Shown: positions 1 to 12,481 of the stretch, in pieces
How the letters are laid out: every line of letters begins with the position of its first letter
Numbering within the stretch: position 1 is the first letter of the stretch
Source of the DNA: Hydrangea macrophylla
Lineage: Eukaryota > Streptophyta > Magnoliopsida > Cornales > Hydrangeaceae
Length of the DNA: 64,000 bases
Assembly (NCBI GenBank): GCA_033977485.1
Contig: CM066989.1
Location: 34,635,095 to 34,699,094 of the forward strand
Direction: 5' to 3'
Program-made: the position numbers and the translations under genes
The notes under the pieces: model-generated
The model's input: the letters and a program-made list of their open reading frames with translations, nothing else
Database searches by the model: none
Told to the model about the DNA's origin: nothing

Positions 1-23
1 AGTGAATTGGGATGTTCATTAAG

Positions 24-340
24 GCTCTGTTTAGTTCATGGATTTCCTGGGGAAACGAGAAGGGTAATGAAAATAAGAAGGAAAATTAATTCTCTCATTT
101 TTCGTTGTGTTTTTCTTCATAATTAAATAACATTAAAGATTAAAAAAATTATAAAATATAATTATAATACACAAATAAAAGGAATGAAAATGACTCACAA
201 CATTCAAAAATTTAATTTACTTCTCAACTTATCCTCTTTTATTTCCTACTTTTTTCATTGTTTCCTTAATAATCAAACAAAGGAAAATGTAATCCTCAGT
301 GTTTTTTCCCCCCTCACCAAATCCAAGAACCAAACAAAGC
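24..340. mobile_element. MITE-like element with 5-bp TSD
   Basis: A short non-coding element. Its left end (from 25) and the inverted right end (to 340) match at about 19 of 22 positions, around the motif GCTCTGTTTAGTTC. The 5-mer TTAAG flanks it at 19-23 and 341-345. The interior is AT-rich and encodes nothing convincing. The terminal type resembles common plant hAT or Harbinger MITEs, but I cannot choose between them. The small open frame inside is not a gene. Confidence 0.55.
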
Positions 341-354
341 TTAAGTTTTTTTTC

Positions 355-524
355 GAGAGTACTTTTGCTCACCTAAATTTGGTTCACCATTGCCCACCCA
401 TGCCTTCACTGCCTGACATGTGTCTCATACAAGTGCAAAATGAGAATGAAAGGGGACACATGTCAGGCAGTGAAGGCATGGGTGAGCAATGGTGAACCAA
501 CTTTGGGTGAGCAAAACTGCTCTC
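355..524. mobile_element. Near-perfect fold-back (hairpin MITE)
   Basis: Two arms of about 70 nt (355-424 and 456-524) are inverted repeats with only a few mismatches, separated by a loop of about 30 nt. The inner arm sequence ACACATGTCAGGCAGTGAAG is exactly mirrored. T-rich runs flank both sides, so a TSD cannot be fixed. A transcript through it would form a long stem of the kind that feeds small-RNA pathways (inference). It lies 14 nt from the preceding MITE. Confidence 0.75.
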
Positions 525-1020
525 TTTTTTTTAGCATGATTAGCATCTAAGTTAACCTGGAGAGTGTCCAGATTTGTAGTAAACTCCTTATGTACTGAAT
601 TTTGATTTGAATTATTATTGTTATTATTATTTTATTTTTATTTTTTTGTAGCAGGGGTGTCTGGGCCAGCTTGCGTGAATTTTTATTTGAATTATCTGTA
701 TTATATAATCACTCATTGTATTTTCTGGGAAAAAAAAAAGAAAAAAGGCCCAAATCTCATTGTATTTCGATGGAAGAATTAATGGAAACAGTAGAATGGA
801 ACTTCCTTATTTTGTATGGGTAAGGTTGTGATACGCCCAAAAAAAGAAAAAGAAAAAAGGGAGTAGTTTGGGCCGTATGGTGCATCCAATTTCTGACCAT
901 TAGATTGATGGCCTTTTCAATCTGCACCCTTTATCCAAAACTAGTGGTATGTGTTTAAAAAATTAACTCTAACCTACCCAACCAGTCATCGGTTACCCAC
1001 AAAAATCCGGCCTAAACTCT
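525..1020. other. AT-rich intergenic stretch, no gene seen
   Basis: It holds poly-A and poly-T runs and short imperfect repeats. No coding frame, RNA gene or transposon end could be supported on either strand. Confidence 0.6.
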
Positions 1021-1480
1021 TCCCCCTCTCTCTCTCTCTCTCTCTCTCTCTCACAACCAGACTAAGCGCTAGCTCTCTCTCCCTTTCTCTCTCTCTCTCT
1101 CTCTCTCAACTAGACTAAGGAAGGAAGAAGACCCATCCACAGCCCAAACCCTTCAAACCCTCTTTAAACCCTCCCCCCTTCTCTGTCCCTCTTTCTCTTT
1201 CTCTCTCTAAAACCAACACCAAGGAAGAAGGACCAGACCATCCACCACTGTCTGACCACCATCCCCCCATCGTTCGCCGTCGCCACCACCGACGTCGTCG
1301 CCCCTCTCTCTCTCTCTCTCTCGATAGTTTTTTTCTCACTCATTAAACACACGCACAGCATAGTCACACACACTCACTGCGCAGATCGCACACACACATA
1401 TGTATGCCTCTCTATGGTTCTTCTTCCTTGGTGTTTGATGGAGACCCTGAAGATTCTAATGGAGACTCTATTTGATTTGC
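1021..1480 (+). other. CT/CA-rich leader-like segment
   Basis: Blocks of (CT)n lie at about 1027-1051, 1073-1107 and 1303-1321, with a C-rich stretch around 1250-1300 and short CA tracts near 1360-1400. This composition is typical of plant promoters and 5' leaders. A similar layout recurs at 39290-39570 beside a CACTA end. No start codon with a following long frame was found. The arginine- and glycine-rich open frames on the opposite strand are microsatellite translations. Confidence 0.35.
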
Positions 1481-1859
1481 TTGAGGTTATTCATTTTTTT
1501 TCTTTTTTTTTGTTACAGTGAATTGCGAACTCCAATAATTTTCAATCCTCCAAAATAGGTCTTTATTCCAAAGGAGGCTTCTGTTTCTATTTGAATTAGG
1601 AGTTTCATATTTAAAATTTGTAGAAATCTGATAATTTCTTTTTTTGTTTTTTGTTTTTATTTTATTTTTTTATTATTTTACAAAACTACATTATGATATT
1701 GGTGGTATAAAGTTAATGATAATGGTGGTAGAGAGCTAAAGATGAAAAAAATCCATGTAGCATAGCTGTTTGTTGGCATAATGCTAATGATAATAGCTAT
1801 TTGTTGACATAATGTTAATGATAATGGTGGCATAATACCTTTTTTAAATTGGCACAATG

Positions 1860-1860
<1 letters not shown>
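1481..1860. other. AT-rich stretch, nothing assigned
   Basis: Poly-T runs and a few short imperfect repeats of ATGATAATGGTGG type (1710-1830) are visible. No gene or element end is recognisable. Confidence 0.5.

Positions 1861-1919
<59 letters not shown>
1861..1919. repeat. (CA)n microsatellite, about 29 units
   Basis: An uninterrupted CA dinucleotide tract of 59 bp. It sits directly before the 21-bp minisatellite and should be length-polymorphic. Confidence 0.98.
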
Positions 1920-1920
<1 letters not shown>

Positions 1921-1921
<1 letters not shown>

Positions 1922-2527
1922 TTATTGTCATTCTCGATGTAAAAGTTTGTGATTCTTGTTTAAAATGTTATGTTTCTGGTGTAAAATATTTTGTTCCTTT
2001 CTTGTACCCAATGTAAAATGTTATGTTCCTTCTGTATAAGAATTTGGTTCTTTGTTGTTCCCACTGTTAAGGTTTATGTTCCTTGTGTATAATGTTATGT
2101 TCTTTTTGTATAAGAATTTTTTTCCTTGTTGTTCCCTGTGTATAATTTATTTTCTGAGTGTTAAATGTTCTGTTCTCAATGTAACAGTTTATGTTCCTTG
2201 TATAACATGTTATGTTCCTTCTATGTAAAGTGATGTTCCTTGTGTAATTTGTTCATTACAAGTGTAAAAGTTTATGTTCCAAGTGTAAAATGTCATGTTC
2301 CTATTGTAAATTTTTGTGCTTCTTGTGTTGTTATGCTTCTTGTGTAAAATGTTGTGGTCCTTCTGTGTAAAGTCATGTTCCTTGTGTAATATGCTCATAT
2401 CCAAGTATAAAATGTTATGTTGCAAGTGTAAAATGTCATGTTCCCTGTGTAATATGTTCATATACATGATGTAAAAGTTTATGTTCCAAGTGTAAAATGC
2501 TTTGTTCCCGTTGTAAAAGTTTATGTT
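1921..2527. repeat. 21-bp minisatellite, part 1
   Basis: Diverged tandem units of about 21 bp built on ATGTTCCTTGTGTAAAATGTT. In the least diverged part (after 29154) a higher-order period of 126 bp is visible. Part 1 ends with the 5-mer ATGTT at 2523-2527, the target-site duplication of element A. Parts 2 and 3 continue at 29154 and about 31565. Because 21 bp is seven codons, long stretches stay open on both strands and translate as a 7-residue repeat of NILHKEH type. Confidence 0.85.
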
Positions 2528-3958
2528 TGATCGGCGACGAATAGTTGCCGTTTATAGTCTTAAAAATACGCTTTGTTAGCCCATTTCATGCAGTTATTAG
2601 TTTTTTTTTAATAAGTATTCTAAATTTTGTAGGTATTCTTAATTTAGTACTCTAAATTAGTGGCTTTTGAAGTCATTATGGGCTCAAACGGTGATTCCGG
2701 TGAAAGCTGAATGCAATAGCAGCCTCAGAAAATCGCATTTTTGACAAGGAATAGTTCATATTTAAGAAACTTCTCTAGAGACATAAAATATAGATCTTCG
2801 AGTTACGGACACGTGGCTATAAATGGTGAGTCAATACGAGATCCGAGTTAAAAGTTATCGCAATTCTACGATCGGTGCGCGAAGCTTAGAAAATTTGAAA
2901 AAGAGTTGGAAAAATGGCCAGGTCACTCTGCGCAAGCAACCTGTTGAAAAAGTGAAAAATGCATATTTCGAGGTACCGAAGACCCCTGAGTGATCCGAAT
3001 TGGTTGAATATGTCCAGAAACATAAAAATAGCACTTTTAGTACGATTTGGCTTAGGAAAGCTTCCTAAATCCTTCCAAACTCTATATAAATCCTATTCTA
3101 AATCAATTTTGTGGTTACACAATATTAGATACATCCATGTACAACAAAACTTTTAGCCATTGAAGAGAGGAAAGCAAGGAAAAGAAGAAGAAGACCAATG
3201 ATTCCCATGGCCTACTCCATCAACCTCTTGCCAATCCTTGATTCTATGGCCAACTAAACCTAGATCTAGGGTTTTAATGCAACCCTAGCCAAGTAATAGG
3301 GTGTATTTAATGCTTTTCTTTGAGTTTTATTATGTATGGATGATGATTACATGTTTCGAGGATTTTAAGAATAAAATCGAACTTGTATTGATTAAATCAT
3401 TACTTTGAAAATCTATTCTTGTCTTATATCTATTTTGGATGTGATGTGCTCAATGATCTATATGTGCTGTGCTTGTATAGATTATTTACATTTAATGATG
3501 CTTAAATGAATTGTGCCTAGGAAAGACGGATTGTGCCGTAACTCTAATTTAGTGTGAGACAATCTGTACTAACCGAAGATGAATTATGTTGGTGCTTGAA
3601 TCGTAGTTATCTTCTTGACGGAGGAATTGGGCTTATATCTACAATTCCCCATTATCATCCATGTAATAATATAATTGAAAGCATAAATACCCTTATTATG
3701 AAGCTAGTGGTGGATTTTGCAATCCTAGGTTCAACACACATATTTATCAAAACAACTTTTAATTGCTTTCATAGTATAGATTTATTTTATTGTTCTTAGT
3801 TTAATTAAAATCAAATCAAAATCCATTTTTCTTAATTAATTAGATTTAGGTTTTAAAATTAAAGTGCTTTAGTAATTCAATCTCTGTGGGTTCAACCTTT
3901 ACTTCCACATTACAAATCCTTGAAAGTATACTTTTATATCTTGATTTTGACAAGATAA
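2528..3958 (+). repeat. 5' LTR of element A
   Basis: 1431 bp. It aligns along its whole length with 27694-29153, with numerous substitutions and indels. It begins TGATC. The matching LTR ends GATCA, so the termini form a short inverted repeat; this copy ends GATAA by one substitution. A block resembling a plant leader, with CCCTAGCCAAGTAATAGGG at about 3283, is conserved in both copies. Confidence 0.9.
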
Positions 3959-3963
3959 ATTTT

Positions 3964-3981
3964 TGGCGCCGTTGTTGGGGA
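3964..3981 (+). promoter_or_regulatory. Primer-binding site of element A (tRNA-Asp type)
   Basis: TGGCGCCGTTGTTGGGGA lies 5 nt inside the left LTR. It matches the tRNA-Asp(GUC) 3' end used by Athila elements, with one expected C changed to T. Confidence 0.85.
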
Positions 3982-4448
3982 TTGCAAATTACTACCTTTA
4001 GTTTTAGAATCTTAGTTTAGTTAATCCATAAATATTATATTAAGTTTTCTTTGTCTTATTTTTCATTTTGTTTTGAGTCACTAACGTTTCCTTTTATTTT
4101 GTAGATTTTCTCGAGTCATCAAATTCTAGCGTCTTGGAGAGGAAAAACTTACCACACCAAAGGAGCTTACGCAAAATAATTAAAATAAAATAAATTTAAA
4201 TCGCTTTCTTAAAAATTTCGCATCAAACCACTGTAAGTCTGGGCGCTGAGATGAAATTACTTACATTAGGCTAAGTGTGGAGTGAGCACTGTATTAGCTA
4301 GGAAACCCAGGGCGCTGGGCTTTGACCCGAATCACTGCATAAAGGATAATTACATGTATCATAGTAGTACTGTGTGCTTGATTATTTGCGTGATTGCTTT
4401 TTGTTTTTGTTGAGCCAGTCGTTGTTTTAGTTTATTTTCGTTTAGTTT
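3982..4448 (+). other. Untranslated leader of element A
   Basis: About 470 nt between the PBS and the first gag codon, AT-rich with no long frame. Athila elements usually have such a leader. Confidence 0.6.
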
Positions 4449-5353
4449 ATGTTTGGTACTCGTTCAAGTAAACCGAAATTAAATCCGCTTAATCTTGAAC
4501 TTGAACGTACCCTTAGAGTCCTTAGGTCCTCAACTCAAGCTTCTAGAGCTTGGTTGATGCTAAACGACGATTCGACACCCAAACCATCGTCGTTATTTGA
4601 GTTCGAAATACGAAGTACCCGAAAAAGACTAAAGAAATCACACTTGAATATCATTGGCCCTATTCCAATGGCCGACTTAGGAAACAACGGTAATAACAGA
4701 AATAACCTTAATATGCCCCCGCCTCCTCCGCTTAAAGATCATTTCATTCCTACGGCCTATATGCCACAAGCAGGTATCGAATTAACGGAGGTGACGACAT
4801 CTCACTTTGAGATAAAGTCATCTACCATCGCGCTACTCCCTTCATTCCATAGCCGAATTATAGAAGATCCTTATCAGCACTTAGGAGATTTCCAAGATAT
4901 ATGCTCTACTTTGAAAATTCAAAACTTAACTGATGATGAACTAAAACTGCGTCTCTTCCCGTTTTCCTTAAAAGATAAAGTGAAGTATTGGCTCCAATCT
5001 CTGGAGCCAAACACAATTAGAACATAGGAAGCCTTACACACCGCATTTTTGCAAAAGTTTTTCCCTATTACGCGTACAAATTAAATAAGAAAATCCATAA
5101 CAAACTTTGTGATGCAAGATGGGGAAACACTTTATGACACGTGGGAGAAATTTAAAGAATTATTACACTCTTTCCCACATCATCAGGTTCCTAAGTAGCA
5201 GTTGGTACTGGTTTTCTATGAAGAGCTTATTCCCTCTGTTCATAATATCGTCGATGCCGTTTGTGCGGGTACCTTACTACACAAAAGCACCGATGAGACC
5301 TAGAAATTTTTGAAACATTAAGCGAGAACTTGATGCATCAGGCTGTGTCGGTA
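4449..5353 (+). pseudogene. Athila-type gag, 5' part, broken
   Basis: It encoded the capsid-like Gag of element A. The first 192 codons are open and start MFGTRSSKPK. Near codon 135 comes the retrotransposon-gag fold, with motifs EDPYQHL and KLRLFPFSLKDKVKYWL that are characteristic of Athila Gag. A TAG at 5025-5027 replaces a tryptophan codon expected from family alignments. The same frame continues with recognisable Gag residues (LYDTWEKF, near 5135) through several further stops. At 5354 the gene is cut by the Tekay array. The matching downstream part begins at 23336. No functional protein can be made from it. Confidence 0.85.
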
Positions 5354-5358
5354 CATTC
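5354..5358. repeat. Target-site duplication CATTC, left copy
   Basis: The 5-mer CATTC precedes the first Tekay LTR and is repeated directly after the last one at 23331-23335. No copy flanks the middle LTR. The whole three-LTR array therefore descends from one integration. Confidence 0.9.
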
Positions 5359-7959
5359 TGTCACGCCCCGACGTAGCATAAATATGGAAAGCGTTTAATT
5401 TCCTTTATGGACCCGTAGGTCGCGACAGTTTGAAGGATCGATTCCGTCCCAAAAACTTCTAACAACATAAAACTATTAATCAGAGTAGGGCAAACAGGGC
5501 TCATAAAAATTTTTCTAACTTATTACAACTTATGGTACGGGGTTAACTAAGGCACAGACCGCCTTAAAATAAAATAATAACTTAAAGTCTATTACAGTCA
5601 TCCTTATTACAAAACCAAATCATATCTTAAATGCACATAAACATAAAGCATATAAAAGTAAATTCTCTTCTCAGCAGTTGATCTCAATTAGCATAGTCAT
5701 AAGGTTCATCCTGATTATAACCTGCAAAGCCTGAACACGAATGTCCAGGACGCATCAACGCCGTCAGCTTCAAGAAGCTGGTGAGTATTAAAAACATAAC
5801 TCTGAATGTAAAACATACTCATTTACCTTTTTCCCATTTCCATTTAAATACCACAAGTTTATATTTAAGATAAAGAGCTCGTTTTAGAAAACAACCACAA
5901 CATTATTTAAAAGATAAATTCACACATATGTGACCGTGTATGAGAACAATGCACCATCTCATCTATCCGACTCTTTTCTCTCGACAACACCCAACAACCC
6001 TCTATCCTACTCCTGGTATCTTTGAAATACTAAGATAGCCACACTTTAGCAACGGGGCGCCAGGGAGTGTCCAGTTTGCCTCACACTTTGGTCCGGGGTA
6101 CCAGGGAGTGTCCAATGCCTCACACTTTGAATACCCTAACCGCCATGCAAATACCGGGGCAACCCCCACACAGGTATCCAGACTCGAGTCATTCAGGGAG
6201 TGTCTATAGGCCACACTTTAGCACTTCCATGGGTGCCAGTGAGTGTCCAAGTTCGGCTTCACACACTTTAACGCTTCCATGGTCGTCAGGGAGTGTCCAT
6301 TTTTGCCACCTTCGCATTTCAAAGACACCCTCATCCTCTTTTTCAACTCCAACCACAATCACATCCACAACCACAACCATAACCACAGCCACAATTACAA
6401 CCACAACCACAACCACAACCACAACTCAAACTCATACTCTTTCCACACAATCATTACTCTTTTCCACACTATCATTACTCTTTTACACACTACCAACACT
6501 CACCATGCATGTACAACTGACTCCACATGAATGTCATCAAACTTTAAACATAAAGGAATTCACAGAATTAAAGAAATAATACGCGTACGGGGATTGAAAA
6601 TTCGTAATTCATTGCCTTAATCATTTTAAACATAACTAATAGCATTCTAAAAAAAACTGCTACTGAAATCCTCGTTTTCTGTCCAAACGGTGCAGAATCT
6701 GAGAAAATTGCATTAGACAAAAAGTGTGCAGAATCGAGTTTTGCTTGGGACAACGCGGGCAGAACCTTAAATTTCATTCGTTTTCCTAACAAAAATCTGA
6801 AAACAAAATTCTGCTACTGTTAAAATTAAAAGAGAAAATATTAGATTGAATTTCTAATATACTTTTTCTGCTACTGTAATCCTCATTTTCTGCCCAAACG
6901 GTGCAAAATCTGAGAAAATTGCATTAGACGAAAAGTGTGCAGAATCGAGTTTTACTTGGGACAACGCGGGCAGAACCTTAAATTTCATTCGTTTTCCTAA
7001 CAAAAATCTGAAAACAAAATTCTGCTACTACCTAGTAAATAAGGAATGAGTTACATTTGGAGTGAGTTAGTAATACTCACCGTGATGTAGATTGAAGAAG
7101 TTGTTGAGAAAGAAATACAAGAATTAAGAATCCCCAATTTCAAGCTTGGCTATGGAGGATTGAGCTCTTCAAATTCTGAAATTATTATCTCTCTATGTGA
7201 CTCTCTCAAGCTCTCTATGTTAGGAGTGTAGAATGTGTAGTGTGGTTGGGTGTATAAATACTCAAACTCCCACTTAGAAAACATTTGCCTAACATCCCAC
7301 TCATTCTCCATTAATCTCCACTAATAACAAAGAAAGTGCAACAATGATGTGTAAATATACACTTGCAATTCATAATGCTCCATTGATAATTGAAAGGGTA
7401 GGTGGAGTTGGTGTGGGTCAAGGTGTGTTTGGAAATCAAGCTTATGGCATAAGGACAACACACATACTACAATATTTGCCAAACAAGACCTAAGGGAAAA
7501 GCATCAGCATTCATAATTGAGTATAAATAAATTAGTTCAATCATTTACTTCCAAAATTCTGTGGAAGTTTAACACTGCGCGGACAGTTTTAAACCTACAC
7601 TGGTATTTTCGTGACACGGTGTTTATCACAAAAATACAGAGAATTCATTTTAACGTTAGAAATAGTTTTCTGATTTTATAAAAATACAGTTTGAGTTTAA
7701 AAGAAATAATTCCACCGTTTTGAAATACAGTTTTGAAATTTAACACAGATATTGCAAGTTTTTTTTTTTTTTTTTTATGAAAATTGCATTTTGACCCCAA
7801 AAGAAATTTCAATTATGAAATTAGTCAAGAATTAAACTTTTCACATAAGAATCGAAATTAACATATAAATAGACAATATATATTAAATTTTAAATATGAT
7901 AATGCAAATGATAATGAAAATTTTAATTATAATCATGCAGGAAAATGCAGGTTATTACA
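5359..7959 (-). repeat. Tekay LTR 1 (3' LTR of the array)
   Basis: 2601 bp. In element orientation it begins TGTAATAACC and ends GGGCGTGACA. Inside it are five copies of a CAGGGAGTGTCC...CACACTTT unit (6060-6305), an (ACCACA)n tract (6350-6425) and a tandem duplication of about 163 bp (6657-6819 and 6868-7030, spacing 211 bp). The small open frames that fall in the LTR are not genes. Confidence 0.95.
7253..7260 (-). promoter_or_regulatory. Possible TATA box in the Tekay LTR
   Basis: TATTTATA on the - strand. It is repeated at 14939-14946 (LTR 2) and 22624-22631 (LTR 3). It lies about 700 nt inside the LTR start, a plausible U3 position. No transcript evidence is available. Confidence 0.3.
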
Positions 7960-7972
7960 CCCTTCCCCCCTT
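7960..7972 (-). promoter_or_regulatory. Polypurine tract, Tekay unit 1
   Basis: AAGGGGGGAAGGG on the - strand directly abuts the 3' LTR. It is the primer for plus-strand DNA synthesis. Confidence 0.9.
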
Positions 7973-8004
7973 AAACAGGATTTCGTCCCCGAAATCAAGA
8001 CTAA

Positions 8005-11000
8005 CTAGTCATGAAATAACTCCGGGTACTTCTTCCTCATATCAGCTTCAACTTCCCACGAGGCTTCATTCTCGTCATGGTGATTCCACTGAACCTTCAC
8101 CAACGGGATATCCTTATTCCTCAGCTTCTTGATACTCTGATCCAGAATCTTCACAGGTCTCTCCTTGTAAGAAACGTTATGACTCGTTTCAATGTCGTCA
8201 TAACTAACCACGTGCGAGGGATCTCGTATGTATTTCCTCAACATACTCACGTGAAACACGTTGTGAACCCCAGACATCTTCGGTGGTAGCGCCAGCTGAT
8301 AGGCCACTTTCCCGATACGTTCCAAAATCTCAAACGGTCCAATAAAACGCGGAGCTAACTTCCCTCTCTTGAGACCAAAGCGTACCACTCCTCGTGTTGG
8401 TGAAACCTTAAGAAGTACGTGATCTCCAACACTAAACTCCAGATCTTTTCGGCGTCGATCAGCATAACTCTTATACCGGCTCTGAGCGGTTCTCATCCTT
8501 TCCTTGACCAAGGAAATCTTCTCGTTGGTTTCTCTAACCAAATCTGGTCCCAACAATTCTGTGTCCCCAACCTCTGCCCAACACAATGGAGAACGACATG
8601 GTCGTCCGTACAGTGCTTCGAACGGAGCCATACCGATACTCGTATGATAACTATTGTTATAGGCAAATTCAACCAACGGCAAGTGTGTCTCCCAAGATTC
8701 TTCAAAATCGATCACACAAGCCCTAAGCATATCCTCCATGATCTGATTAACACGCTCAGTTTGCCCATCTGTCTGAGGGTGAAAAGCAGTACTCATCTTG
8801 AGTGAAGTTCCCATAGCTTCTTGCAGACTTTCCCAAAATCCAGAAGTAAAACGTGCGTCACGGTCTGACACAATCGTCACAGGTGCACCGTGAAGTCGCA
8901 CAACTTGTTGTATGTACATCCGGCTCATCTTTTCCACCGGGTATGTCATACTATAAGCGATAAAATGAGCTGACTTCGTCAATCGATCCACAATTACCCA
9001 AATAGCGTCATGATTCTGCTGCGATCGAGGCAATCCTACAACAAAATCCATCGTAATGTGCTCCCACTTCCAACCAGGGATAGGTAGCGGTTGTAACAAT
9101 CCTGACGGTCTCTGATGTTCGGCCTTGACTTGCTGACACGTCAAACACTTGGATACAAACTCGGCCACATCCTTCTTCATGCCTTCCCACCAGAAATTTC
9201 TCTTCAAATCTTTATACATCTTAGTTCCTCCCGGGTGAACTGTATATCTTGACTTATGTGCTTCTTCCAGGATATCCTTCCTAAGCTCTCCAACATCCGG
9301 CACAAATAATCTATTCCTGCACCGATACCCTCCATCGACTCCCACTTTCCATTCTGTCGAGTCCTTCTCTGACATCTTCTTGAACCATGATTGAAACTTC
9401 TCATCTTCTTTCTGAGCTCCAATAATGCGATCAATGAGAACAGGCTGTAGGATAAGACATCCAAAAAGTTGTCCTTCTCCTCTTTCAGCACTCTGTACAT
9501 CGAACTCCGCCAACGTCTCCAATGCTCGCCATTCTCTAACCATTAAGGAGGCGATCGTCTCACGAGTCTGCCGACTCAAAGCATCAGCGACCACATTAGC
9601 TTTACCAGGGTGGTATTCCAACGTGAAGTCGTAATCTTTGATCAACTCCATCCATCTGCGCTGCCTCATGTTCAACTCTTTCTGTGTGAACAAATACTTC
9701 AGACTCTTGTGATCGGAGAACAAATCAAACTTCTCACCGTAGAGATAATGTCTCCAAATCTTGAGTGCAAAAACCACTGCTGCCAACTCCAAATCATGAA
9801 TAGGGTAGTTCAACTCATTCGGCTTCAGCTGCCTAGATCCATAGGCTATAACTCTGCCATCTTGCATAAGTACACACCCTAGTCCTTGATATGATGCGTC
9901 ACTAAAGATAGTGAACTTCTCACCAGGCTTGGGTATTGCTAGTACTGGTGCGGTAGTGAGTCTCTCTTTCAACTCTAGAAAGGCTCGCTCATGCTTCTCT
10001 GTCCATTCGAATTTCAAATTCTTCTTCGTCAATCCAGTCAATGGTGCGGCTATTTTAGAGAATCCCTCAACAAATCTCCTGTAATAGCCTGCGAGTCCAA
10101 GAAAACTCCGAACTTCTGTAGGGTTGCTCGGTCTAACCCAGTTGGATACAGCATCGGTCTTGGACGAATCCACAGAAATTCCTTGAGATGACACCTTGTG
10201 TCCCAAAAATTTCACTTCTTGCAACCAGAACTCACACTTACTGAACTTGGCATACAAGTGGTGGTCCTTAAGCGTCTGCATCGTAATCCGAAGATGTTGC
10301 TCGTGTTCTTCTCTTGACTTAGAATAGATCAAAATATCATCAATAAAGACGATGACAAACTGATCTAAATAAGGCTTGAACACTCTGTTCATCAGATCCA
10401 TAAACACTGCCGGGGCGTTCGTCAATCCAAACGGCATCACCAGAAATTCATAATGACCATATCGGGTTCTGAAAGCAGTCTTAGGTATGTCTTCCTTCCG
10501 TACCCTCAACTGATGATATCCCGACCTAAGGTCTATCTTGGAAAATATCGTAGCTCCTTGTAGTTGATCAAATAAATCGTCAATCCGAGGCAAAGGATAC
10601 TTGTTCTTGATCGTCACTCGATTCAATTCTCTGTAGTCGATACACAGCCTGAGCGTCCCGTCTTTCTTCTTCACAAATAACACCGGTGCTCCCCAAGGCG
10701 ATGTACTAGGACGTACAAAACCTAGGTTCTCGAGCTCTTGAACTTGTCCCTTCAATTCTAGTAGTTCTGTGGGGGCCATTCTGTAGGGAACCTTGGTAAT
10801 CGGTACGGTACCCGGTATAAGCTCAATACAGAACTCTATACTTCTCTCGGGCGGTAATCCAGAAATGTCTTGAAATACTTCTTCGAAGTCCTTGACTACA
10901 GGTATAGATGATGCTGTCACCTCTGTACTGACGACTTCAATGTTGGCTAAACATCTGGTGAGGAACATATCTCCCGAAGTGTTACATTGAAAATCAAAGG

Positions 11001-12441
11001 GTTGATTCTCATTGTCGGGGAAAGTAATTCTCTTCCTCGCACAATCCAACTTCACTTGATTCTGAGAGAGCCAATCCATTCCTAGGATTATGTCAAACTC
11101 CTTCATTGATAGGACAATCAACCTCGCAGGGATTTCTCGGTCTCCTAATCTTAAGGGACAATCCTTGCACACATGTCCTAAACTGACCGCAGCTCCTATT
11201 GGTGATGTAGCCTTCAAAGCTTTCTCTAAGCGATGAGGTAAGATACCCAATCTCCGAATTGTATTAACAGATATGAATGATAGAGCAGCACCCGTATCAA
11301 ATAATACTCTAACATGGGAGTTAAATAGAGTCAATGTACCTTCCACTGCTTGCTGATCAGGTTGAGCTTCTCCATGATCTCCTTCTTCATATACAGCTCC
11401 ATCATATCCAGCGGCATCAGGAATAACAGCATTCAAGCGGGTCTGACCCTGTTGTCCATAAGTTGCTTGCTTAGGAGCAGTGCAGAACCTGCTGATGTGA
11501 CCTGGTTCACCACAGTTGAAGCAGACTATTCCTGGCTGAGCAGCACGCCTTGGTGCCCTGCAGTCCCGAGCCACATGTCCAGGGTTGCCACAGTTGAAGC
11601 ACTTTACACCACTACTTCCTTCTCCTACTCGGGGTTGAGTCGGATGGGTAATAGCTTGTGCCTTCTTGCTCCCATCAAAGTTCCTCTTCTGCCCTTGGGT
11701 ACGGTTCATTGGTGGTCTATTTCCAAAATTACCCCTCTGAGGCGGTCGGAATTCCAATTGTTTGCGATATACTCGAGCATCTTCTTCCAGGTCGGTAGCC
11801 AGGCCGACTAGTCCTTCAAATGATTTGTCTAGGTGGCCGAGAGTCAAGCGACGAATCTGCGGTGCCAACCCTTGATTATACTTCCGGATCTTTTTCTCCT
11901 CAGTATCAACCATGTGCGGGGCAAACCGTGACAGCCTCTCAAACTGTGTGGTATACTCTTGCACCGTCTTGGTTCCTTGCGTCAGATCCATAAATTCCTT
12001 CTCTCTTCTGTGCCTCTCCGTAGCCGGAAAGTACTTCTCCAGAAATCTCCCTTTGAACGCCGTCCACGTCATCCCCATAGCAGCGGTGTTTCCGATAGTG
12101 GCTATGACCGAGTCCCACCAATCTGCAGCGGCGTCGGTCAGTTGAAAAGTAGCCAATCTCCTTTTGTCCATCTCGTTGCATTGGACAGCTTCGAACATGC
12201 GGTCCATCTGTCTTAACCATTGCTCCGCCTTCCAGGGATCCGTGGTACCCGCAAATTGCTCGGGCCTGAGCGCACGGAATCTTTCCAGCAGCTTATCTCC
12301 CGTCTGGCGGTCTCGTTGGTTTTCATTCGCATTACTAACCCTCTCGAGACGTCTAATAAAAGCTTCAAATATTCCCGTGGGGTCGGCAGCCTCGGGCGCT
12401 CCTTCAATCAGATTTCTGTTCCTCCTTGGTCTTCCAGCCAT
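8005..12441 (-). CDS. Tekay gag-pol polyprotein, copy 1
   Basis: A single uninterrupted frame encodes all enzymes of the element. Numbered from the upstream ATG at 12480 (1491 codons): Gag about 60-250; two CCHC zinc knuckles (294-307, 320-333); aspartic protease LFDTGAA (393-399); reverse transcriptase with FIDD (712-715); RNase H with D861, E898, D923, D966; integrase zinc finger H1075, H1082, C1112, C1115; integrase core D1145, D1206, E1242 with 35 residues between the last two; GPF module near 1381; C-terminal chromodomain about 1440-1488 with W1465 and W1475. I prefer the start at 12441 ([10 protein letters not shown]), where similarity to family Gag begins. All catalytic residues are present, so the copy appears functional. 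The clade is Tekay, from domain order and chromodomain type. Confidence 0.95.
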   Translation of the reverse strand: MAGRPRRNRNLIEGAPEAADPTGIFEAFIRRLERVSNANENQRDRQTGDKLLERFRALRPEQFAGTTDPWKAEQWLRQMDRMFEAVQCNEMDKRRLATFQLTDAAADWWDSVIATIGNTAAMGMTWTAFKGRFLEKYFPATERHRREKEFMDLTQGTKTVQEYTTQFERLSRFAPHMVDTEEKKIRKYNQGLAPQIRRLTLGHLDKSFEGLVGLATDLEEDARVYRKQLEFRPPQRGNFGNRPPMNRTQGQKRNFDGSKKAQAITHPTQPRVGEGSSGVKCFNCGNPGHVARDCRAPRRAAQPGIVCFNCGEPGHISRFCTAPKQATYGQQGQTRLNAVIPDAAGYDGAVYEEGDHGEAQPDQQAVEGTLTLFNSHVRVLFDTGAALSFISVNTIRRLGILPHRLEKALKATSPIGAAVSLGHVCKDCPLRLGDREIPARLIVLSMKEFDIILGMDWLSQNQVKLDCARKRITFPDNENQPFDFQCNTSGDMFLTRCLANIEVVSTEVTASSIPVVKDFEEVFQDISGLPPERSIEFCIELIPGTVPITKVPYRMAPTELLELKGQVQELENLGFVRPSTSPWGAPVLFVKKKDGTLRLCIDYRELNRVTIKNKYPLPRIDDLFDQLQGATIFSKIDLRSGYHQLRVRKEDIPKTAFRTRYGHYEFLVMPFGLTNAPAVFMDLMNRVFKPYLDQFVIVFIDDILIYSKSREEHEQHLRITMQTLKDHHLYAKFSKCEFWLQEVKFLGHKVSSQGISVDSSKTDAVSNWVRPSNPTEVRSFLGLAGYYRRFVEGFSKIAAPLTGLTKKNLKFEWTEKHERAFLELKERLTTAPVLAIPKPGEKFTIFSDASYQGLGCVLMQDGRVIAYGSRQLKPNELNYPIHDLELAAVVFALKIWRHYLYGEKFDLFSDHKSLKYLFTQKELNMRQRRWMELIKDYDFTLEYHPGKANVVADALSRQTRETIASLMVREWRALETLAEFDVQSAERGEGQLFGCLILQPVLIDRIIGAQKEDEKFQSWFKKMSEKDSTEWKVGVDGGYRCRNRLFVPDVGELRKDILEEAHKSRYTVHPGGTKMYKDLKRNFWWEGMKKDVAEFVSKCLTCQQVKAEHQRPSGLLQPLPIPGWKWEHITMDFVVGLPRSQQNHDAIWVIVDRLTKSAHFIAYSMTYPVEKMSRMYIQQVVRLHGAPVTIVSDRDARFTSGFWESLQEAMGTSLKMSTAFHPQTDGQTERVNQIMEDMLRACVIDFEESWETHLPLVEFAYNNSYHTSIGMAPFEALYGRPCRSPLCWAEVGDTELLGPDLVRETNEKISLVKERMRTAQSRYKSYADRRRKDLEFSVGDHVLLKVSPTRGVVRFGLKRGKLAPRFIGPFEILERIGKVAYQLALPPKMSGVHNVFHVSMLRKYIRDPSHVVSYDDIETSHNVSYKERPVKILDQSIKKLRNKDIPLVKVQWNHHDENEASWEVEADMRKKYPELFHD

Positions 12442-12481
12442 TCTATGCATGATAGGGGTAGTAGAATGAGAAACATGCATG

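Noticed and set aside
1115..1373. Arginine/glycine-rich ORFs on the - strand
   Set aside because: They are translations of CT microsatellites, with no domain and no start context.
1861..2527. CRISPR-like array
   Set aside because: Eukaryotic context, no spacers, and units are contiguous and diverged. It is a microsatellite and minisatellite.
6002..6792. ORFs up to 170 codons inside the Tekay LTR, also at 13688 and 21373
   Set aside because: They lie in LTR tandem repeats and an ACCACA tract and translate to threonine-, histidine- or valine-rich repeats. Their conservation only reflects LTR identity.
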